Positions 57,834 to 64,000 of a stretch of 64,000 nucleotides of DNA are shown here, in pieces. Under the pieces are notes generated by a model. It was not told where the DNA came from. It saw nothing but the letters and a program-made list of their open reading frames with translations, and did no database searches. Every line of letters starts with the position of its first letter. Position 1 is the first letter of the stretch. Position numbers and translations under genes: made by a program. The stretch is from Eutreptiella sp. 'Long Island Sound 2002' (taxonomy: Eukaryota; Euglenozoa; Euglenophyceae; Eutreptiales; Eutreptiaceae), in NCBI GenBank assembly GCA_964036045.1, contig OZ038383.1, positions 110,209,188 through 110,273,187 of the forward strand, read 5' to 3'.

Positions 57834-59480
57834 TTAAACCACATTCTGCTCAATCCACTGTTCATTTTTCCTGATTACCTCATGATGTGGAGAACCGCAA
57901 ATGTTTGATAATTTGACGTCAATCAACTTTTCTTTGGTCTCCGTTCGGCAGACAAGGCGTAGATACGCTACCGAAAGCCACGGAGTGTGCTGCCGTGTTC
58001 AGAAAAAACCAAACTCAGGCTTAATTCAGGCAGATTCGGGGTAATCTTGTCTCTGTTGGTCTGTGCATCTTTGGAATTTGGCTACTCGTGCAGATGGAAG
58101 CAAATGTACATATTAAAAACGCTGGCCAGCGACATTCACCCCTACAGGCATCCCCTGTAGTACTGGCTGCACCAGATGCGACGCCAGGAACTCAGATCTT
58201 ACCTTCATTTGCTGTGATGCGGAAGCCAAAGTCCAGATTCAGATCCAGGATCCTTAAATTTGCCTTGAATTCCTCAGGTTTGTCCATCATTCTGCCACTG
58301 TTGCACGAAACCCAGACGTCAATTGTTCAGACAACCTTCAGATAGGAGCTCTAGGGACTTCTAACAGCAACCTCTGAAGTCCGTAAGCTTCGTTGTATTT
58401 TTGGCACACGCCAATGTGAGCTCAATCCGACCTGAAACTGTCAAAAATGGTGAATCCAAGTGTCTTGTGGGACTCAGTCGAAAGATTGGCCTTGTCCAAG
58501 TCGATTGACACCGTTGCCACTGTAAATGAGGAACTCTTCGGTGTCTCTCAGTTATATACTGTCAGTAAAGCGCCTTCAGCGAACCTTCGGCGCGTTACAT
58601 GCCAAGGATCCAGGGCCAGCATGTCCCAACATGATGCATCATCACATGATCCAGATTTTCATAGAATCTGTTGGATGCTCGCGAACCAACGTGCCGGAAA
58701 GCACAATTGAGCTGAATAAACGACAATATATATTAACTCTAGTCTAAACGAGTGTGTTAGTAGTTTCAGTTGTAGACATTCCGCTTCATTTCACCCTCAT
58801 CTTAGGGAATTTCCTCATTTTAGGACAATTTAGGTTGATTTCCTTGTCATCTCCTCTCATTCCTCGAAGATCTGTCGACGGCTTTGCCTAACTTCGTTGA
58901 CGCTTATGATTTTCTGTGCACTTAGGGTCTGTAGACTACATTTGTATTTGTTTTCCCTCTCTGTGATTGCTTCATCTCCTTCATCTCTGCCCAAATTAAT
59001 TCCCAATCTTGCTGAATCTAGTGATCATCCACCAGATGCGCCAAATCTGAAGCACATGCTGCACTCTTCAGAACGAGAAAAGCGGGAGTAACACGATGTA
59101 GAGTTCGGCGAGGACACCGTAGCGTGCCCGCGACAGCTAAACTGTGCCAGAGCGCCGAGATGTCACTCCATCTCTTAATTCCCCCACTCAATCCACCAAT
59201 AATCTACCTCATTCTCAACCAGTGCATGGTTTGGTATCGATTCTCGATACGTTTACATGCTTTTTAGCCCTTAACCTAATGTTTTACTGCACGGAGGACT
59301 GTTCGTCACTCCTCATTCTGTCTCATTTCAGGTTCATCCATCCTGATTCAGTGCCAATTCAGCCCAAATCAGGTCAGATCAAGCAGATTTCGCCCCATCG
59401 AGGCTACATTTCTATTTTTTTCTCGGACTTACCGGCACTACGTTCTTCGTTGACGTAGCGACACACCCCAGTGTGTTTTT
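57834..59480 (+). other. Long non-coding interior between pol and the 3' LTR
   Basis: 1,647 bp without a convincing gene. ORFs of 60-104 codons in several frames (58088-58345, 58447-58710, 59144-59458) lack motifs and overlap one another. An AATAAA is at 58715-58720, although LTR elements usually polyadenylate in the LTR. The region could hold packaging or regulatory signals or the remains of an extra gene; the sequence does not decide. Confidence 0.6.
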
Positions 59481-59490
59481 GGAGGGGGAG
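59481..59490 (+). other. Polypurine tract
   Basis: GGAGGGGGAG, preceded by TTTTT, abuts the 3' LTR. This is the expected primer for plus-strand DNA synthesis in LTR elements. Confidence 0.9.
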
Positions 59491-60023
59491 TGTAAGTGCG
59501 GCTAACCCCCATCTGCTCAGATTTTCACTGATCTAACCCAGATTGGCTACATTTTGGTCATTTTCTCTGCTTCGGCGGAATCGTCGCCTCGCAGCTCAGT
59601 CTCAGGATCAGACCTATATATTTCTGATATGCCGGATCTGATTCCGCGGTCCATTCTCCGTAAATCCGCCGCGTTCCGATCATTTAGCTGGAATCGCCAT
59701 TTGCCGCTGACGCGCGCTCGCGGGCCAGATCGGCCAAATATTTTTCACAATTGGATTTATTTAAATCTTTTCAGACAGATATGGACACTCAGATGTGCAT
59801 AGTAAAATCCGCATCAATTTTCTTCATAGACTGGGATTTTCTGCCGGATAACACTCAACATGGATCTTGCTTCAGTTGTTGCTGCTCTTGCCTCCGTTGG
59901 TGTCCGAGTCTCCGGTTCTACCCCCAACAGCAACGTTCAGGTCGACTCCTCGCGTGCCTGCCCCACTGGTCTTGCCGGCCCCGAGCCCTCCGGCACCATC
60001 AACGACCCAGGGCAGCACTTTCA
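59491..60023 (+). repeat. 3' LTR, 533 bp
   Basis: Identical to the 5' LTR except at 59597 and 59981. It carries the same TATA-like box (59615) and the same gag ATG (59860). Because the gag start lies in the LTR, the frame from 59860 runs 54 codons and then straight into the satellite, staying open to 60600. A transcript started in this LTR would encode a Gag-N and satellite chimera. Confidence 0.96.
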
Positions 60024-60028
60024 AGCGC
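60024..60028 (+). repeat. Target-site duplication, right copy (AGCGC)
   Basis: Matches 49233-49237. The following CCGACGAC completes the interrupted 23-bp unit. Confidence 0.95.
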
Positions 60029-63000
60029 CCGACGACACAGCAATGCAGCGCCCGACGACAAAGCAATGCAGCGGCCGACGACAAAGCAATGTAGCGCCCG
60101 ACGACAAAGCAATGCAGCGCCCGACGACAAAGCAATGCAGCGCCCGACGACAAAGCAATGCAGCGCCCGACGGCAAAGCAATGCAGAGCCCGACGACAAA
60201 ACAATGCAGCGCCCGACGACAAAGCAATGCAGCGCCCGACAACAAAGCAATGCAGAGCCCGACGACAAAGCAATGCAGCGCCCGACGACAAAGCAATGCA
60301 GCGCCCGACAGCAAAGCAATGCAGAGCCCGACGACAAAGGAATGCAGCGCCCGACGACAAAGCAATGCAGCACCCGACGACAAAGCAATGCAGCGCCCGA
60401 CGGCAAAGCAATGCAGGGCCCGACGACAAAGCATTGCAGAGCCCGACGACAAAGCAATGCAGCCCCCGACGACAAAGCAATGCAGCGCCCGACGACAAAG
60501 CAATGCAGCGCCCGACGGCAAAGCAATGCAGAGCCCGACGACAAAGCAATGCAGCGCCCGACGACAAAGCAATGCAGCGCCCGACGGCAAAGCAATGTAG
60601 GGCCCGACGACAAAGCAATGCAGAGCCCGACGACAAAGCAATGCAGCACCCGACGACAAAGCAATGCAGCGCCCGACGAGAAAGCAATGCAGCGCCCGAC
60701 GGCAAAGCAATGCAGAGCCCGACGACAAAGCAATGCAGCGCCCGACGACAAAGCAATGCAGCGCCCGACGACAAAGCAATGCAGCGCCCGACGACAAAGC
60801 AATGCAGCGCCCGACGACAAAGCAATGCAGCGCCCGACGGCAAAGCAATGCAGAGCCCGACGACAAAACAATGCAGCGCCCGACGACAAAGCAATGCAGC
60901 GCCCGACGGCAAAGCAATGCAGAGCTCAACGACAAAGCAATGCAGCGCCCGACGACAAAGCAACGCAGCGCCTGACGGCAAAGCAATGCAGAGCCCGACG
61001 ACAAAGCAATGCAGTGCTCGACGACAAAGCAATGCAGCGCCCGACGGCAAAGCAATGCAGAGCCCGACGACAAAGCAATGCAGCGCCCGACGACAAAGCA
61101 ATGCAGAGCCCGACGACAAAGCAATGCAGCGCCTGACGGCAAAGCAATGCAGAGCCCGACGACAAAGCAATGCAGCGCCCGACGACAAAGCAATGCAGTG
61201 CCCGACGGCAAAGCAATGCAGAGCCCGACGACAAAGCAATGCAGCGCCCGACGACAAAGCAATGCAGCGCCCGATGGCAAAGCAATGCAGAGCCCGACGA
61301 CAAAGCAATGCAGCGCCTGACGACAAAGCAATGCAGCGCCCGACGACAAAGCAATGCAGCGCCCGACGACAAAGCAATGCAGCGCCCGTAGGCAAAGCAA
61401 TGCAGAGCCCGACGACAAAGCATTGCGGTGCCCGACGACAAAGCATTGCAGCGCCCGACGACAAAGCAATGCAGAGCCCAACGACAAAGCAATGCAGCGC
61501 CCGACGGGAAAGCAATGCAGAGCCCGACGACAAAGCAATGCAGCGCCCGACGACAAAGCAATGCAGCGCCCGACGACAAAGCAAAGCAGAGCTCGACGAC
61601 AAAGCAATGCAGCGCCCGACGACAAAGCAATGCAGCGCTCGACGACAAAGCAATGCAGCGCCCGACGACAAAGCAATGCAGCGCCCGACGGCAAAGCAAT
61701 GCAGAGCCCGACGACAAAGCAATGCAGCGCCCGACGACAAAGCAATGCAGCGCCCGATGGCAAAGCAATGCAGAGCCCGACGACAAAGCAATGCAGCGCC
61801 TGACGACAAAGCAATGCAGAGCCCGACGACAAAGCAATGCAGCGCCCGACGGCAAAGCAATGCAGAGCCCGACGACAAAGCAATGCAGCACCCGACGACA
61901 AAGCAATGCAGCGCCCGACGGCAAAGCAATGCAGAGCCAGACGACAAAGCAATGCAGCGCCCGACGACAAAGCAATGCAGTGACCGACGGCAAAGCAATG
62001 CAGAGCCCGACGACAAAGCAATGCAGCGCTCGATGACAAAGCAATGCAGCGCGCGACGACAAAGCAATGGAGCACTCGACGACAAAGCAATGCAAAGCCC
62101 GACGACAAAGCAATGCAGCGCCCGACGGCAAAGCAATGCAGCGCCCAACGGCAAAGCAATGCAGCGCCCGACGACAAAGCAATGCAGTGCCCGACGGCAA
62201 AGCAATGCAGAGCCCGACGGCAAACCAATGCAAAGCCCGACGACAAAGCAATGCAGCGCCCGACAGCAAAGCAATGCAGCGCCCGACGGCAAAGCAATGC
62301 AGCGCCCGACGACAAAGCAATGCAGCGCCCGACGACAAAGCAATGCAGAGATCGACGACAAAGCAATGCAAAGCCCGACGGCAAAGCAATGCAGAGCCGG
62401 GCGACAAAGCAATGCAGCGCTCGACGACAAAGCAATGCAGCGCCCGACGGCAAAGCAATGCAGAGCCCGACGGCAAACAAATGCAAAGCCCGACGACAAA
62501 GCAATGCAGCGCCCGACGGCAAAGCAATGCAGCGCCCGACGGCAAAGCAATGCAGCGCCCGACGGCAAAGCGATGCAGAGCCCGACGACAAAGCAAAGCA
62601 GCGCCCGACGACAAAGCAATGCAGCGCCCGACGGCAAAGCAATGCGGCGCCCGACGACAAAGCAATGCAGCGCCCGACGACAAAGCAATGCAGCGCCCGA
62701 CGGCAAAGCAATGCAGAGCCCGACGACAAAGCAATGCAGCGCCCGACAACAAAGCAATGCAGCGCCCGACGGCAAAGCAATGCAGAGCCCGACGACAAAG
62801 CAATGCAGCGCCCGACGACAAAGCAATGCAGCGCCCGACGGCAAAGCAATGCAGAGCCCGACGCCAAAGCAGTGAAGCGCCCGACGACAAAGCAATGCAG
62901 CGCCCGACAGCAAAGCAATGCAGAGCCCGACGACAAAGCAATGCAGAGGCCGACGACAAAGCAATGCAGCGCCCGACGGCAAAGCAATGCAGAGCCTGAC

Positions 63001-64000
63001 GGCAAAGCAATGCAAAGCCTGACGACAAAGCAATGCAGCGCCCGACGGCAATGCAATGCAGAGCTAGACAGCAAAGCAATGCAAAGCCCGACGACAAACC
63101 AATGCAGCGCCCGACGGCAAAGCAATGCAGAGCCCGACGGCAAAGCAATGCAAGGCCCGACAGCAAAGCAATGCAGAGCTGCACGGCAAAGCAATGCAGA
63201 GCCCGACGGCAAGACAATGCACAGCCCGACGACAAGGCAATGCAGCGCCCGACGACAAAGCAATGCAGCGCCCGGCGACAAAGCAATGCAGCGCCCGACA
63301 GCAAAGCAATGCAGAGCCCGACGACAAAGCAATCCAGCGCCCGACGACAAAGCAATGCAGCGCCCGTTGGCAAAGCAATGCGGCGCCCGACGACAAAGCA
63401 ATGCAGCGCCCGACGACAAAGCAATGCAGCGCCCGACGGCAAAGCAATGCAGAGCCCGACGACAAAGCAATGCAGCGCCCGACGACAAAGCAATGCAGCG
63501 CCCGACGGCAAAGCAATGCAGAGCCCGACGACAAAGCAATGCAGCGCCTGACGACAAAGCAATTGAGCGCCCGACGGCAAAGCAATGCAGAGCCCGACGA
63601 CAAAGCAATGCAGCGCCCGACGACAAAGCAATGCAGCGCCCGACGGCAAAGCAATGCAGAGCCCGACGACAAAGCAGTGCAGCGCCCGACGACAAAGCAA
63701 TGCAGCGCTCGACGGCAAAGCAATGCATAGCCCGACGACAAAGCAATGCGGAGCCCGACGACAAAGCAATGATGCGCCTGACGGCAAAGCAATGCAGAGC
63801 CCGACGGCAAAGCAATGCAAAGCCTGACGACAAAGCAATGCAGCGCCCGACGGCAATGCAATGCAGAGCTAGACAGCAAAGCAATGCAAAGCCCGACGAC
63901 AAAGCAATGCAAAGCCCGACGGCAAAGCAATGCAGAGCTGCACGGCAAAGCAATGCAGAGCCCGACGGCAAAGCAATGCAGAGCCCGACGACAAGGCAAT
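60024..64000 (+). repeat. 23-bp satellite array, fourth segment
   Basis: Forward-orientation satellite continuing to the right edge of the window. The variant run with GCAATGCAATGCAGAGCTAG (about 63050 and 63855) also occurs near 31765 in the first segment, so blocks are shared over more than 30 kb. No gene is seen. Confidence 0.96.

Larger units (their letters stand above)
49238..60023 (+). mobile_element. Complete Ty3/Gypsy LTR retrotransposon (chromovirus type)
   Basis: A 10,786-bp element with 533-bp LTRs, a primer-binding site at the 5' LTR end, a polypurine tract at the 3' LTR start and 5-bp target duplications. Coding order is Gag, protease with Dam-like domain, RT, RNase H, integrase, chromodomain. 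RT before integrase places it in Ty3/Gypsy, and the C-terminal chromodomain places it among chromoviruses. The LTRs differ at 2 of 533 positions, so insertion is recent. Odd points are a gag start inside the LTR, in-frame stops at 50960, 52640 and 57645, a +1 frame change before RT, and a non-coding stretch of about 1.65 kb before the 3' LTR. Confidence 0.96.

Noticed and set aside
52101-57865. Antisense ORFs of 60-147 codons across the retrotransposon
   Set aside because: Shadows of the coding strand; no motif and no upstream signals.
58715-58720. AATAAA as the element's polyadenylation signal
   Set aside because: It lies 770 bp before the 3' LTR; LTR elements end their transcripts in the LTR, so this is likely chance.
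58088-59458. Small ORFs (60-104 codons) downstream of pol as an env gene
   Set aside because: No signal peptide, transmembrane segment or motif; the frames overlap and are short.

Overview
The window is repeat-dominated eukaryotic DNA, about 55% of it one 23-bp satellite. It contains one clearly recognisable set of genes, the polyproteins of a chromovirus-type Ty3/Gypsy LTR retrotransposon, and no sign of a host housekeeping gene, rRNA or CRISPR array. Eukaryotic origin is shown by the LTR element (chromodomain, initiator-Met tRNA primer site) and by tRNA-like pol III modules. The RT/RNase H resembles algal or alveolate (dinoflagellate-like) Ty3 elements as I remember them; the species cannot be fixed from this sequence.

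Layout: (1) 1-10516, a purine/pyrimidine-biased array of a 10-bp unit, pyrimidine-rich on the + strand up to 3281 and switching to the reverse complement at a palindromic junction (3282-3291). Each half holds a large tandem duplication. (2) 10517-11529, low-copy-looking DNA with a 184-bp tandem duplication and one weak small ORF. (3) 11530-12728, a degenerate AT-rich array of about 10-bp units. (4) 12729-36666, 41864-49237 and 60024-64000, the 23-bp satellite, about 1,530 units, with one inverted block at 44409-44832. No unit phase contains a stop codon, so enormous but meaningless ORFs run on both strands. (5) 36667-41863, a very GC-rich 5.2-kb block inside the satellite, with a broken protein-coding region on the minus strand, two 1-kb direct repeats, tRNA-like modules and a short-repeat tail. 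(6) 49238-60023, a complete, young LTR retrotransposon in the satellite, with 533-bp LTRs differing at 2 positions and a 5-bp target duplication AGCGC.

The retrotransposon is the most interesting object. Its gag frame starts inside the 5' LTR and reads through the LTR end and the primer-binding site. One frame then carries Gag-N, a TGA, Gag-C (capsid and possible zinc finger), a TAG, and protease plus a DIRS-type Dam-like domain with an intact NPPF motif. A +1 shift leads into RT, RNase H, integrase and chromodomain. The protease/Dam-like frame has no ATG in 422 codons, and a possible pseudoknot lies just after its upstream TAG. This fits expression by stop-codon read-through and frameshifting, although simple mutation cannot be excluded for each break singly.
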